A DNA stretch of 64,000 nucleotides from Gigantopelta aegis (Eukaryota; Mollusca; Gastropoda; Neomphalida; Peltospiridae): the NCBI RefSeq assembly GCF_016097555.1, contig NC_054704.1, forward strand, positions 97,699,351-97,763,350, read 5' to 3'. Under the pieces are notes generated by a model. That model did not search any database and was not told the origin of the DNA. It worked only from the letters and a program-made list of their open reading frames with translations. The number at the start of each line of letters is the position of its first letter. Positions within the stretch are counted from its first letter, which is position 1. A program made the position numbers and the translations under genes. Positions 1 to 10,434 of this stretch are shown here, piece by piece.

Positions 1-719
1 AGTAGTAGTAGTGGTAGTAGTTGGTGTTGTGTTCGTTGTTATTATAGTTGTTGTTGTGATTCGTTTGCTTCCTTTTGTTTTTATTTTGTTTTGGGGTTTT
101 TTTCTAAACAAATGAAATCATGAAATATATATGTGCTTTGATAACTAATCAAATATATACATCAAAGGTGAGATAGAGTGTTACATTTGGGAAAATACCT
201 ATTTTTAATTTCCAATTTTGATCAATGGCTTTGTCTAAAAACAATAATAATACACAGATATTAAAAAGACCACCGGGAAAAGAAAATGAAACGTGTTTTG
301 TTTTTGATAACAACTGCGATTCGTCTTTCTAAAGCCGCCGACACCTGGATTGTTTATTGCGGGTAGATCAAAGCAAGATCGCGCTCTTCAAACAAAACTG
401 GAGGTAGTGTTATTCGTTTATAAACGTAAATACAAGGTCGTGGCAACATGTCTTCGACAACAGAATTCTCTGGTGAAAGAATTTATGCCCACGACAGGCG
501 TGTAAAAATGTATAGTGATTCGTTTGAAACTCTATATGCTGTTTGGTAGTAATGCAAATATGAATAAATGTTGGTATTCAGATTCGGGCATTTTCGTTTA
601 ATTCGGGCCCGTACCCCTATGGCTATTTTAAAAGGTTTCCGGCAAATAAAACATATCTACATTATTAAAATTACGATTTACTTATATTTGTTTTTGCTTA
701 GAATAAAAAGGAAGGAAGG
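1..719. other. No recognisable gene; low-complexity start
   Basis: The first 60 bases are GTA/GTT-rich simple sequence. The rest is AT-rich with no family I recognise. A 34-codon frame on the plus strand (448-552) begins in a fair start context (GGCAACATGTC) but has no recognisable similarity and no clear splice site. Confidence 0.5.
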
Positions 720-1033
720 AAATGTTTTATTTAACGATGCACTCAACACATTTTATTTACGGTTATATGGCGTCAGACATATGGTTAAGGACCACACATA
801 TATTGAGAGAGGAAACCCGCTGTCGCCACTTCATGGGCTACTCTTTTCGATTAGCAGCAAGGGATCTTATATGCACCATCCCACAGACAGGATAGCACAT
901 ACCACGGCCTTTGATATATCAGTCATGGTGCACTGGCTGGAACAAGAAATAGCCCAATGGGCCCACCGACGGGGATCGATCCCAAACCGACCGCACAGCA
1001 TGCGAGCTCTTTACCACTGGTCTACGTCCCGCC
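720..1033 (-). mobile_element. SINE-B copy, near full length
   Basis: Read on the minus strand it starts with a tRNA-like head (GGGCGGGACGTAGACCAGTG, then a B-box-like GGGATCGATCCC), passes through the shared core (CATATAAGATCCCTTGCTGC) and ends in the B tail (ACCATATGTCTGACGCCATA, then CGTAAATAAAATGTGTTGAG). The long plus-strand frame over it is only a SINE translation. Confidence 0.85.
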
Positions 1034-1477
1034 CACTTACAATATGAATGTCTCTATAATGAATGCCTTTCTGGACATCGTATTATGTTGTATAGTGTCT
1101 CGATTTCAATTATGTCAAAAATACTTTCATATATACGAATTTATTTCTAAACAAAATTTTAAATAATTTGGCCAGAGGTGTTAATGTTCTTAAGAAAGTT
1201 GTTTAAAAAGCAGAATGTATGTTTAATTTAGTACCTTGGGGAGAACAAACGGAAGTCTTGCTAAGAATGAAAACTCGGGACAATCCCTTTAATAGCGACT
1301 TTGCAATACTTTTCATTAAACAGATGGCTAATGCAAATCTTTTCCACTGTAACTAGCTTCCGGTTTATTCCAACAAAACGGAGGACTTCATAGAACACAG
1401 ATCAGCCTAGATGGCACTGCAAACTCGGATAGGAGTGTTGAGTTTCCGCTAGTATCATTTGCACTATAGTTAAAAAT

Positions 1478-1785
1478 GTGTTTTGTTTAACGACACCACT
1501 AGAGTACAGTACTTTTATTAATCATCGGCTATTGGATGTCACATATTTGGCAATTGTGACATATAGCCTCAGAGACGAAACTCGCTAAAACAAATTTCAT
1601 TAGTAGCAAGAGATCTTTTTATATGCACCATAGCACACACAGGATAGCACATACCACGGCCTTTGATATACCAGTCATCGTGCACTATCTGGAACGAGAG
1701 ATAGTTCAATGTGCCCACCGACGGGAATCGATCCCAAACGAACCGCGCATCAAGCGAGCGCTTTACCATTGCACCCCCATTTGTA
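1478..1785 (-). mobile_element. SINE-A copy, near full length
   Basis: Minus-strand copy with the tRNA-like head, shared core and A tail (CCAATAGCCGATGATTAATA, then GTGGTGTCGTTAAACAAAAC). It is moderately diverged from other copies in the window. Confidence 0.85.
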
Positions 1786-2055
1786 CCAGTCAAAAAACAT
1801 GCTATAAGTTCTGTGTCATGAGTGAAATGATAAAGTATCATTGTATAAATATCTGACCCATCAGATTTATAAAATTGTGTGCATTTTAGACACAGGTAGT
1901 ACCATCGAGCGCTGATCCAAGGAGAGGCGCTGAGGGGTGTGCCCCTACCCCCTCCCCCTTTCGCCAACGGCAACAGAATTTAAGAAGATGTGGTGCTTCA
2001 ATATTCTAAAACAAATAATGTTTTATTTTTTAAAGATTAGACTTTGTCTAAGATA

Positions 2056-2263
2056 CATCATCATTATCATCATCATCATGATCATCATCATCATAAACGC
2101 CATCATCATCATCACCATCATTATCACCAGCACCATCATCATCATATAAAAACAACAACAATCCGAGATCACCAACGTCCTCATCAACAGCATCATCATC
2201 GTTGTCGTCGTCATCGTCACCATCATCATCATATTCATCAACAACTACAACAACAACAATTCT
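2056..2263. repeat. (ATC)n/(CAT)n trinucleotide repeat
   Basis: An imperfect CAT/CAC trinucleotide tract of about 200 bp, with ACA interruptions near its end. It generates spurious His-rich and Met-rich frames. Confidence 0.95.
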
Positions 2264-2929
2264 TGCATCGAAGGAATATATTATTTGAAAAATACGATAT
2301 GCGTATTAAATGACATACGCAATATCGCCTCACCAAACACGTTGCTATGACCGGTCGTCAAGCGAGTGACGCACGACTGTACTGACATAAATGTAAAGTA
2401 GCAGGCACTTGATCAATCATACAAAAGCAAACGCTCTCGGATAATCGACTTTGAAAGAATCCGCTTCCCCATTTTGGCATTAACGGTTTATTTTCAGCAG
2501 GTTTTGTTACTATTTTCGATTCACACGTATCGATGTTTTCTAATTCGGTGCACTATTTATCATCGACTGGGATGTCGAGGGTATAATTGAATTGTAAACA
2601 AGATAATCCTAAATGATCCTTGAACAACGGCATTTTATTATTTCTTGTTTTCTTTCTTCACTCCCATTTCTCTTTAGATTTTCTTTCTTTATTTCGTTTT
2701 TGTTTTTTTCTGTTTATATTTTTTATGTTCTGAAGATTAGGCGTTTTGGTATTTGGTTGACAGCAATAATGGCACATTAGATTAGCGACTTGCTGCCGAT
2801 GAAAGCTGTTACCACATCAGTAGTCATTATAGGTTAACGCACTGTGACGAAGTAGTTTCCACTACTTCTAATGAAGTTTAGTAACAGTTCTACTTAAATT
2901 GATGAGAAAGTTTTTTTCATTATATTGTT
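2264..2929. other. No feature seen
   Basis: AT-rich sequence with a T-rich patch near 2640-2730. I see no repeat family member, splice-supported exon or RNA gene. Confidence 0.4.
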
Positions 2930-2996
2930 ATATTTATTTTCGTGCTGATATCCAATTAAGGTTCATGCGCATTGTCATGGGCACATAGTTATCAGG
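2930..2996 (-). mobile_element. SINE-D 3' fragment
   Basis: Matches the 3' end of SINE-D read on the minus strand (GTGCCCA, AACCTTAATTGGATAT, AGCACGAAAATAA), as also seen at 15660-15705. Confidence 0.6.
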
Positions 2997-3190
2997 TCCT
3001 GTATTTTTCAAGCAAGCAATCAATCAACCATTTGACTCGTGCTTACATCTAGTGAAGGTTCCAGCACGACTGTCATGGGTACATCATCCGAGATTCCCCG
3101 GCGGATGTTTCAAGCTATCTGCGACACACATCATAGCTCCTGACTATTTTACAATATCATAGCGCTAAGATAGCTTCGAAAATATGGGTC

Positions 3191-3303
3191 CAGGGCCCCG
3201 TTCCACGAAGTGATCTTGGCCCTAAGATCACCATAACTGCACAGCCAACATATGCACTTACGGTGATCTTAGCGCTAAGATCGCTTTGTGGAACGGGGCC
3301 CTG
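3191..3303. mobile_element. Foldback MITE (family F)
   Basis: The ends are inverted repeats of about 40 bp: the left reads CAGGGCCCCGTTCCACGAAG and the right reads TTTGTGGAACGGGGCCCTG. AAGATCACC / GGTGATCTT and the palindrome AGCGCTAAGATC lie inside. A second, diverged copy is at 8791-8900. Just upstream (3140-3190) is a fragment of a related family also seen at 23085-23192, ending GAAAATATGGGTCCAGG. Confidence 0.8.
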
Positions 3304-3358
3304 GGTTGTCTGTGCAAAAAGGAGCTAGATTAGCAGTTAATTGTTAACGGTTAAATCT

Positions 3359-3577
3359 GGTTTTCATACAGTCTGTAACACGTCGGCGATCGACGCAGAT
3401 GGACGCAGATCAAAGAATATTTTTAAGGAAATACTTCAACGGCATTTGTTAGATTTGCGACAGATCCGTCCAACATAGATCGTCCGTGACTATGTTTCCA
3501 TATAAATTCACTCCCGTCTGTGCCGATATGCGTCAGTCTGCGTCGATCGCCAATGTGTTACAGATTTTATGAAAACC
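3359..3577. mobile_element. MITE with ~50-bp terminal inverted repeats
   Basis: The left end GGTTTTCATACAGTCTGTAA and the following GGCGATCGACGCAGA are mirrored at the right end (TCTGCGTCGATCGCC, then CAGATTTTATGAAAACC). The element is 219 bp and no coding capacity is visible. Confidence 0.8.
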
Positions 3578-3699
3578 TTGGTGTTTTCGTTGTTGTAGTT
3601 GTTATTCGTTTTGTTTTGTTTTTTGTTTCTTCTTGAACTATACTTTTTAAGCTAAATGAGGTAAACGTTGGCTTTGAGAAGCCTTAAACAAATAATTAC

Positions 3700-3765
3700 A
3701 CCACCACCACCCCCCTCCCACCACCCCCCCCCCCCCCCCCCACCACCACCACCACCACTACCAAA
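3700..3765. repeat. (CCA)n and poly-C tract
   Basis: CCACCACCAC runs interrupted by a long C homopolymer. It produces a spurious Pro-rich frame. Homopolymer length may be unreliable in assemblies. Confidence 0.9.
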
Positions 3766-4557
3766 ACAACAAAAAACAACAAAAACCTACACCCAAAAAC
3801 ATGAACATGATGTTATAAATGGTTTGGCACGTCCTGTTTCTGAAAAATCACCCGTAACCACAGCGTTGGATATAAAATTGATATGAAGTGATCACACCCT
3901 AGTAATCAGATTTGGAAGCGAATCAACCAAATATATTCATTTTAAAACAACACACCCTTGTAGTAACTTGTATACTAACATAGTAGTACATACGAACTCG
4001 TCACGGATGACACAACATTTCAAGAATGGATATATTATTTACACCATGATCTGTACAGCAGACGTGAAAATTGAAAAATGACGTAAACTGCAAAATTTGT
4101 ATGTACTTTTGCCTGCCTGGGGGAAACATACAGTGAAAAGGATAACCACAGGTGTCCAGCTCGTTCTCCCAGGATATTGATTTAAACAAACACACTCTCT
4201 AAACCTGGCCGGTGTAGGCTACACCCATTTTACACTAAAAACACTACTTTTGCATGGGCCGGAATTACCACAAACAAGTCTTCAATGTCAACAAGTTACA
4301 CATGTTTACAAACTACATGCTCTCCCCTGTCAACAGCAGACTACATGCGCGGACAAATTTCCAGATTTGGACAGCCAAATGGGAAGATAACTGTGATATG
4401 TGGCCATTCAGGTAACCCATGTCACTTTTGAATAAGCCGTCACGACCATGTAAATGGTGTCTTAAATTTAATGCATAAACGAAATATGGGTTACGCAAAA
4501 GTATACTTGCGCGAACGTCGCGGGAACGAAATTATCTGGTACTCTCGACAAGGGGTG
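3766..4557. other. No feature seen
   Basis: AT-rich sequence. Two short minus-strand frames (4001-4195 and 4313-4498) show no recognisable motif and no supporting splice context, so I do not call a gene. Confidence 0.4.
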
Positions 4558-4690
4558 TGTGGGGGAGGGGACGTAACTCAGTAATAGAGCACTCGCCTGA
4601 AGTGCGATTTGTTACAGAATCGAAACCCTCCTGGTGACTAGTTTAGTTTCATCCCGTCCAACCAGTACCCCACAACTGGCACATAACAGT
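4558..4690 (+). mobile_element. Diverged tRNA-headed SINE fragment
   Basis: Contains an A-box-like ACGTAACTCAGTAATAGAGC followed by CACTCGCCTGAAGTGCG and GAATCGAAACCCTCC. This resembles the SINE-A/B head, but the downstream body is not the usual one. It could be a separate SINE subfamily. Confidence 0.5.
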
Positions 4691-5081
4691 CATTATTACC
4701 CAGTTAGTTAAAAATATCTTGGTACATATCAAAGTGAAAAATATCACTAGAACGTCAAGTGGGACGTAACACTTCGACATCATTGATTGGCACACTACAA
4801 CCGGACAGGAATGTCAACCAAACGAGTTGAGTGATATAAATTAAGATTGATTATGGGTAATAAATTGGATATTAAACTCGCTACCATTTCGTATTATGTT
4901 TATGTCCATCGTGCAATAATTTTCATTGTCACTCGTTGAAGCCCGTGACAACTGAAAATTATTCTACTCGGGACATGAACTTGATACTAAATGGAAGCTC
5001 ATTTAATATCCTATAATAATATTATTTAGTTCTCTTATAACAACGCTGTTTGGTATTTCTGTTCTAACTTGCTTCAAATAT
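4691..5081. other. Possible inverted-repeat sequence, otherwise nothing seen
   Basis: No gene. The stretch 4850-5010 has opposing arms (GATATTAAACTCGCTACCAT near 4868 and the mirrored ATTTAATATCC near 5005, with ATAATTTTCA / TGAAAATTAT inside), suggesting another diverged foldback element. Confidence 0.45.
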
Positions 5082-5168
5082 CAGACCTCGCCGTCAAAAC
5101 AAATTGAGGGGAGTAACTAATTGCTCCTCTAAATTACATTATGGGGAACCATTAATTATAGTTAAATA

Positions 5169-5396
5169 CCGGCCCCGGTGGCGTCGTAGTTAAGCCATAG
5201 GACATAAGGCTGGTAGGTACTGGGTTCGTAGCCCGGTACCGGCTTCCACCCAGAGGGAGTTTTAATTACTCAATGGGTAGGTGTAAGACCACTACGCTCT
5301 CTTCTCTCTCACTAACCACTAACCTGTCCTGAACAGATAGCTGACGTGTGTGCCCATAACAGCGTGCTAGAACCTTAATTGGATGAATTCAAATTA
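5169..5396 (+). mobile_element. SINE-D copy
   Basis: Starts CCGGCCCCGGTGGCGTCGTA, has the B-box-like region GGTACTGGGTTCGTAGCCCG, then CTCTCTCACTAACCACTAAC, and ends near CCTTAATTGGAT. It lies inside a family G MITE, so it inserted after that MITE. Confidence 0.8.
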
Positions 5397-5437
5397 AAAG
5401 GAGCTAAATGTTACTCTCCTTGAACTAGTTTTAGGGC

Positions 5438-5727
5438 AGGGGTGGGGAGAGGGAGGGATCGGGAGATGGAAAGATGGGGAGAGGCAGGGATGGGGAGAGG
5501 CAGGGATGGGGAGAGGGAGGGATGGGGAGAGGCAGGGATGGGGAGATGGAGGGATGGGGAAAGGGAGGGATGGGGAGAGGCAGGGATGGGGAGATGGAGG
5601 GATGGGGAAAGGGAGGGATGGGGAGAGGCAGGGATGGGGAGATGGAGGGATGGGGAGATGGAGGGATAGGGAAAGGGAGGGATGGGGAGAGGGAGGGAGA
5701 GGGAGGGATGGGGAGAGGGAGGGATAG
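5438..5727. repeat. GGGAGAGG/GGGAT purine minisatellite
   Basis: Tandem units built from GGGATGGGGAGAGGCAG and GGGATGGGGAGATGGAG, roughly 16 bp each with 32-48-bp higher-order alternation. Both strands stay open by chance, so the frames here are not genes. The G-run strand could form G-quadruplexes (inference). Confidence 0.92.
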
Positions 5728-5905
5728 CTCTCCGTAAACGACGAGGTCTGAAATCATGTTTTCATCTGTACGCTTTTGGTTTCGGGGGATAATTAGTAAG
5801 CATTTCACAACCCAATATGTTGAAATATTATCTAGACACAAATTTATTATTATTATTAATGTCACCACTATAGAACATTGATTAATTAATCATAGGATAT
5901 TATGT

Positions 5906-6222
5906 CCTAGAATCGATCCCCGTCGATGGACCCATTGGGCTATTTCTCGCTCCAGCCAGTGCACCACAACTAATATATCAAGGTCGTGGTATGTGCTATC
6001 CTGTCTGTGGGATGGTGCATATAAAAGATCTCTTGCTACTAATGGGAAAATGTAGCGGTTTTCCTCTCTGAGACTATATGTCAGAATTATAAAATGTTTG
6101 ACTGAATGACTGACTGACTGACTGACTGACTGACTGGCTGAATGAATGAAATTGGGTGAAATGCCAAAAGCCAATGATTAATAAATCAATGTGCTCTAGT
6201 TATGTTGTTAAACTAAGCAAAC
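5906..6222 (+). mobile_element. SINE-A copy with internal (GACT)n expansion
   Basis: From the B-box part (GAATCGATCCCCGTCGATGG) through the shared core to GTGCTCTAGTTATGTTGTTA. Between CAGAATTATAAAATGTTTGA and the tail a run of GACT units (about 6103-6136) has been added. Confidence 0.8.
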
Positions 6223-6249
6223 TACTGAACATCAAAATTTTACAATTTA

Positions 6250-6385
6250 GACATGTAGTCTTCAGGGGAAAGTCTGCATACTTTGTTCCATTAGCAGCAA
6301 GGTAGCTTGTATATGCACTTCCCAAAAGACAAAATGCTCATAATTAATATACCTTGGCCTTTGATATACCAGTCGTGGAGCACCG
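6250..6385 (-). mobile_element. SINE-A partial copy
   Basis: Diverged minus-strand central part: CCATTAGCAGCAAGGTAGC, then GCCTTTGATATACCAGTCGT. Both head and tail are missing or unrecognisable. Confidence 0.6.
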
Positions 6386-7172
6386 AAGGAGATAACTTAA
6401 TGCTTATGCTCATGATGAGTTAACGTGTTCTCAATTGTCATATAACCTAATGCTTCAGTACGACGTATTTCTAAAAGATACTCATAACAAAACAATAACA
6501 TCAAAAGGTTGGCGCGCGTCAAACGACCACAACAACGAACTGTTTTGAACATCTACAGACATCAGAGACATTCCGTATGAATCATTAGGACCAGACAGGG
6601 TGTCTGAGTATCTTTATTTCAAAATGTCCCAGGCGCATGGTCCCGAACACCCTACAGACCCCACTTCTGTTTGGGGCTCCGCTCATTTGTCTTATGCAAA
6701 CTTTAACTTACCCTATTAGAATTGTGTGACTCTCTAACGTTACAAAATCCCGAATCCGCCCGTGTGTACAACAATTAACCATCTTCTAAGGCAACATAAT
6801 GCAAGTTTCAACAAGAAACCAGGACTAGTTATACTGAAATAAGGGAACACATAAATAATAACAGCAAATACTAACTTTAACCAAAGCCCTCATCCAGGGT
6901 ATCAGGAATTTAACCTTGTTCTTGGCAATCAGTCTCTGCCATTACTGCCCGCATTACATCTCTGTGTTTTCTACAGGCTTAACCACTCAATTCCGGTAGT
7001 GATTTGAAAAACCTGTGCCTGATCCATTTGATTTTGAAAAGCAATAAAATATGTTTCAATCAATCGTAGTTTAAAGTTGTTCTAAATACCATGTGTTCTC
7101 TTAGTTATTTCCATCATATCTGACGACTTTAAACAACAACAACAACAACAACATGCATTGATTATCTCAGAA
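6386..7172. other. No gene seen
   Basis: Mixed-composition sequence without a recognisable family. An (AAC)n tract ends at about 7152, just before the next SINE. Confidence 0.4.
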
Positions 7173-7481
7173 GGGGCTGGCTGTAGCCCAGCGGTAAAGT
7201 GCTCGCTTGATGCGCGGTCGATTTGGGATCGATCTCCGTCGGTGGGCCCATTGGACTATTTCTACCTCCAGCCAGTGCACCACCACCAGTACATCAAAGG
7301 CCGTGGTATGTGCTATCCTGTCTGTGGGATGGTGCATATAAAAGATCTCTTGCTACTAATGGAAAAATGTAGCAGGTATCCTCTCTAAGACTATATTTCA
7401 AAATTACCGAATGTTTGATATCCAGTAGCCGATGATTAATAAATCAATGTGCTCTAGTGGTGTCGTTAAACAAAACAAACT
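7173..7481 (+). mobile_element. SINE-A copy, full length
   Basis: One of the cleanest copies. It has the head GCTGTAGCCCAGCGGTAAAG, the B box GGGATCGATCTCC, the core CATATAAAAGATCTCTTGCT and the tail TGTCGTTAAACAAAACAAAC. Confidence 0.9.
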
Positions 7482-8049
7482 TTAAGTTTATTACCACAGA
7501 ACTTAACAGTCTGCCAAATGTCAAGGTTGGAGATCCTTGATTTCATGGCTTTACAATGTAGTTATATAATATATAAGTTATGCGTGGTGAGTGTGTGTGT
7601 ATGTATGCGTATATATAGGTCATATATTATGTTTTACACAGAAATAAATAGTTATTTAGTACATAAATATATTTGTATCGTTTCAGTATGATTTGGGGAT
7701 TGGGAAAAACAGCTGATAGTTAGGAAAGGATTGAGAAAAAGTAAGACAAAAACCCCCAGATAATTAAATAGACATCATAAATAAATAAATAAATAAATAA
7801 ATAGTGCTTTTCCAGCAAAAAAACACACCTTTTAAACCACAAAAGACACCTTGTTTTTGTGTTTGTATGTTGTTTGTTATTGGTTTTTTCTTGTTTTCGT
7901 TTCTTTTGGTTGTTTTTTGTTTTGTTTGTTTGCTTCTTGGTTGTTTTTTTTAATGGTTGAGTGGGGGTGGGGGTGGGGGGGGGAGAGACATCCCTCCATT
8001 ATGTCACCGATTTTGTTCACTGGCCTCTAAATTAGAGACTCTATGACTA
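7482..8049. other. Simple-sequence patches only
   Basis: Contains (GTGT/TATA) sequence near 7595-7620, (AAAT)n near 7780-7802 and a T/G-rich stretch at 7850-7985. No gene seen. Confidence 0.5.
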
Positions 8050-8132
8050 ATGTTAGAATTACCAAATGTTTGAAAACCAACAGTCAATGATGAATTAACC
8101 GATGTGCTCTAGTGGTGTCGTTTAACAAAACA
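8050..8132 (+). mobile_element. SINE-A 3' fragment
   Basis: Tail only: GAATTACCAAATGTTTGA, then GTGCTCTAGTGGTGTCGTTT and AACAAAACAAAC. Confidence 0.75.
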
Positions 8133-8264
8133 AACTTTAACTGTATCACAGTTTGCATATAAACGATCGCCTGAGTACCATCGGACTTAAGGCTGTTAGA
8201 CACTGGGTTCACACCCCGGTACCGGCTTGCACCCAGAGCGAGTTTCAATACTCGATGGGTAGCT

Positions 8265-8709
8265 AGGTGAGTCTGGGGGCCTGTCCGCGGCCCCCGGGCG
8301 TCTTTCCCCCGGCTTAGGCCACGCTGAAGTTCCCGATAGGATCGGTGTGTCGGTATATTTTTCTTATCTTATGATAGACTTTCCTGTGGCCTAGGCCCAA
8401 CCTCCTAAAAACCTACACATCAAGGGTTAAATGTTTTAAATTAATTATTTCCTTTTGGAAAACCCGTTCTAAAAATGGCGTCAAAAAGTTTATTATAGAT
8501 TTTATAGGTAAAATTGTATTGGGAAAGACGTAAGCAAATTAAAAATATATTAAAGCCCCAACTCCCGATTGGTTGTAAGATCAAAATTGTCCTAATTAAT
8601 TTTATCACCCCGGACTGGGTTACTGGCATCCAGTGATCGAGCCCGGGGGGGTCATGCTTGAAACCTTCGTGGTATAGGAGCATGTTAAAATTTTTAACAA
8701 ACAAACAAA
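8265..8709 (+). mobile_element. Unrecognised 445-bp retroposon with (CAAA)n tail
   Basis: Flanked by an exact 12-bp duplication, CGATGGGTAGCT, at 8253-8264 and 8710-8721. It ends in an ACAAACAAACAAAC tail, as non-LTR retrotransposons and SINEs do. The 5' part is GC-rich (CTGTCCGCGGCCCCCGGGCG). No protein domain is visible. It may be a 5'-truncated LINE end or a separate SINE. Confidence 0.75.
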
Positions 8710-8790
8710 CGATGGGTAGCTGTAAGACCACTATGTACAGCGACTTCTCTCTCACTAACAGCTTAGTGCTTAGTCCTGGACAAACAGGCC

Positions 8791-8900
8791 AGGGCCACGT
8801 TCCACAAAGCAACCTTAGCACCAAGATCACCGTAAATGCATAACTACCATATGCAGTTAAGAAGATCGTAGCGCTAAGATCGTTTCGTGGAACGGAGCCC
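8791..8900. mobile_element. Foldback MITE (family F), second copy
   Basis: Ends AGGGCCACGTTCCACAAAGC and CGTTTCGTGGAACGGAGCCC are inverted repeats matching the copy at 3191-3303. It is inserted in the SINE-D at 8163-8965. Confidence 0.75.
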
Positions 8901-8960
8901 AGATAGTTGAGGTGTGTATGCCCAGGACAGAATCGTTTGAACCTTAATTGGATATAAGCA

Positions 8961-9016
<56 letters not shown>
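8961..9016. repeat. (TA)n microsatellite
   Basis: About 28 uninterrupted TA units directly after the SINE-D 3' end, a common place for microsatellite birth. Confidence 0.97.
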
Positions 9017-9019
<3 letters not shown>

Positions 9020-9336
9020 AAAAATCATGCTGTATGGGGTCACATTTCTTGCGACTGGATCAGACCGAACACGTCGCCCGTGCTGCCACGTGAAATGAGG
9101 CGGCAGTTCCCAGTTACAAGGCAGTGTGCTAATGACGCCGCAATCTCGGAGATAAGTCTCGTCCTCAGACTAGCAATTACTGACTTAACACTTTGTCTTT
9201 GTTGCGAAAGGCGATCTCGCCCCGATCGCCGTATCGAGTCTGGATCGTGATATTTACAGGCAATAAAACATCGCCTATAATCCACCAGTATTGTGCACTG
9301 AAGCGACCATTGTAGTGCTCGTCCATATGATTCTTT
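9020..9336. other. GC-richer unique segment of unknown nature
   Basis: This stretch stands out from its AT-rich surroundings (for example ACCGAACACGTCGCCCGTGC and GGCGATCTCGCCCCGATCGC). An 81-codon minus frame exists but shows no motif I recognise. It may be part of an unidentified transposable element or an exon remnant. Confidence 0.35.
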
Positions 9337-9650
9337 GTGTTTTGTTTAAGGACACCACTAAAGCACACTGATTTATTAATCATCGGCTATTGGATGTCAA
9401 ACATTTGGTAATTGTGGCACGTAGTACTGTCTTCACAGAAAATCCACTGTTTTTTCATTAGCTGCAAATGATCTTTTACAGGCACTTTCCAACAGACAGT
9501 ACAGCACGTACCACGGTCTTTGATATACCAGTCGCACGGCACTGGTTGGGATGGGAAGAAAACAAGCAGAGAATGGGTCCACTAAGGGGGTTCGATCCTA
9601 CGATTAAAGCACTTGAGGCGGCCACTCAACCGACTGAGCTAGGTCCTGCC
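9337..9650 (-). mobile_element. SINE-A copy with a variant tRNA head
   Basis: Has the usual A tail and core, but the minus-strand head reads AGGACCTAGCTCAGTCGGTT with a B-box-like GGATCGAACCCCC instead of the common TAGCCCAGTGG head. The same variant head occurs at about 15340-15420. It is followed by a C homopolymer (9650-9666) and a short A-tail fragment at about 9677-9730. Confidence 0.75.
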
Positions 9651-9739
9651 CCCCCCCCCCCCCCCCGTCCATAATAACAATAACACCACTAAAACACACT
9701 GATTTATAATTAATAATTGGCATCATCTCGACATGTTAT

Positions 9740-10090
9740 TGGTCTACAGGCTGGTAGGTACTGGGTTCGGATCCCAGTCGAGGTATGGGATTTTTAATCC
9801 AGATACCGACTCCAAACCCTGAGTGAGTGCTCCGCAAGGCTCAATGGGTAGGTGTAAACCACTTGCACCGACCAGTAATTCATAACTGGTTCAACAAAGG
9901 CCATGGTTTGTGCTATCCTGCCTGTGGGAAGCGCAAATAAAAGATCCCTTGCTGCTAATCGAAAGAGTAGTCCATGCAGTGGCGACAGCGGGTTTACTCT
10001 CAAAATCTGTGTGGTCCTTAACCATATGTCTGACGTCATATAACCGTAAATAAAATGTGTTGAGTGCGTCGTTAAATAAAACATTTCTTT
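9740..10090 (+). mobile_element. SINE-C copy with B tail
   Basis: The head GTAGGTACTGGGTTCGGATC is followed by GGGATTTTTAATCCAGATAC and GAGTGAGTGCTCCGC, then the shared core (AAATAAAAGATCCCTTGCTG) and the complete B tail ending AAATAAAACATTTC. This is a different head on the same core and tail as SINE-B. A short SINE core fragment in the opposite orientation follows at about 10105-10200. Confidence 0.8.
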
Positions 10091-10434
10091 CTTTTTCTTT
10101 CTCGACATGTTTCCATTAGCAGCAAGGGATCTTTTAGATGCACCTTCTCGCACATAACACAGCGTTGATAACACCAGTTATGTGGCACTAGTTGGGAGTA
10201 CGGTATGGAAAGTAGTATCATACACTAGATAAGAAACCTAATGTCACAACGCAGACTGCTCCTTCCGATTAGCAGTAATATAATCAATTAAGGTGTTACA
10301 GATTTTACAAGCCATGTTAGTCTGTCCCTTACAGCCACAAATAGTCTAAATAAAATACCCTTGCTGCTTGTATGTGGCAGCAGCGGTTTCCTTTCTAGAC
10401 CATGTGACAAAATAACCATATGTTAAACTCGATT

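Larger units (their letters stand above)
5082..5750. mobile_element. MITE (family G) interrupted by a SINE and a minisatellite
   Basis: The left end is CAGACCTCGCCGTCAAAACA and the right end is AACGACGAGGTCTG. Internal landmarks TTGAGGGGAGTAACTAATTG and ACTCTCCTTGAACTAGTTTT also occur in the uninterrupted copy at 19483-19680, in the opposite order and orientation. The copy here is split by SINE-D (5169-5396) and expanded by a purine minisatellite (5438-5727). Confidence 0.75.
8163..8965 (+). mobile_element. SINE-D copy split by two later insertions
   Basis: The head and body (ACCATCGGACTTAAGGCTG through CGATGGGTAGCT) resume after 8710 (CGATGGGTAGCTGTAAGACC) and again after 8900 (AGATAGTTGAGGTGTGTATG to CCTTAATTGGATATAAGC). 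A retroposon at 8265-8709 and a family F MITE at 8791-8900 sit inside it. Confidence 0.8.

Noticed and set aside
568..1166. 159-codon plus-strand frame as a gene
   Set aside because: It lies over the SINE-B at 720-1033, and its translation recurs at every other SINE copy.
2023..2313. His-rich and Met-rich frames at 2 kb
   Set aside because: Translations of the ATC/CAT trinucleotide repeat.
5431..5868. Pro/Ser-rich 145-codon minus frame and Gly/Arg/Met-rich plus frames
   Set aside because: They are translations of the purine minisatellite; all frames on both strands remain open because of the repeat period.
8441..9043. 200-codon minus frame as a gene
   Set aside because: It crosses the (TA)n tract, a MITE and the unknown retroposon, and has no coherent domain.
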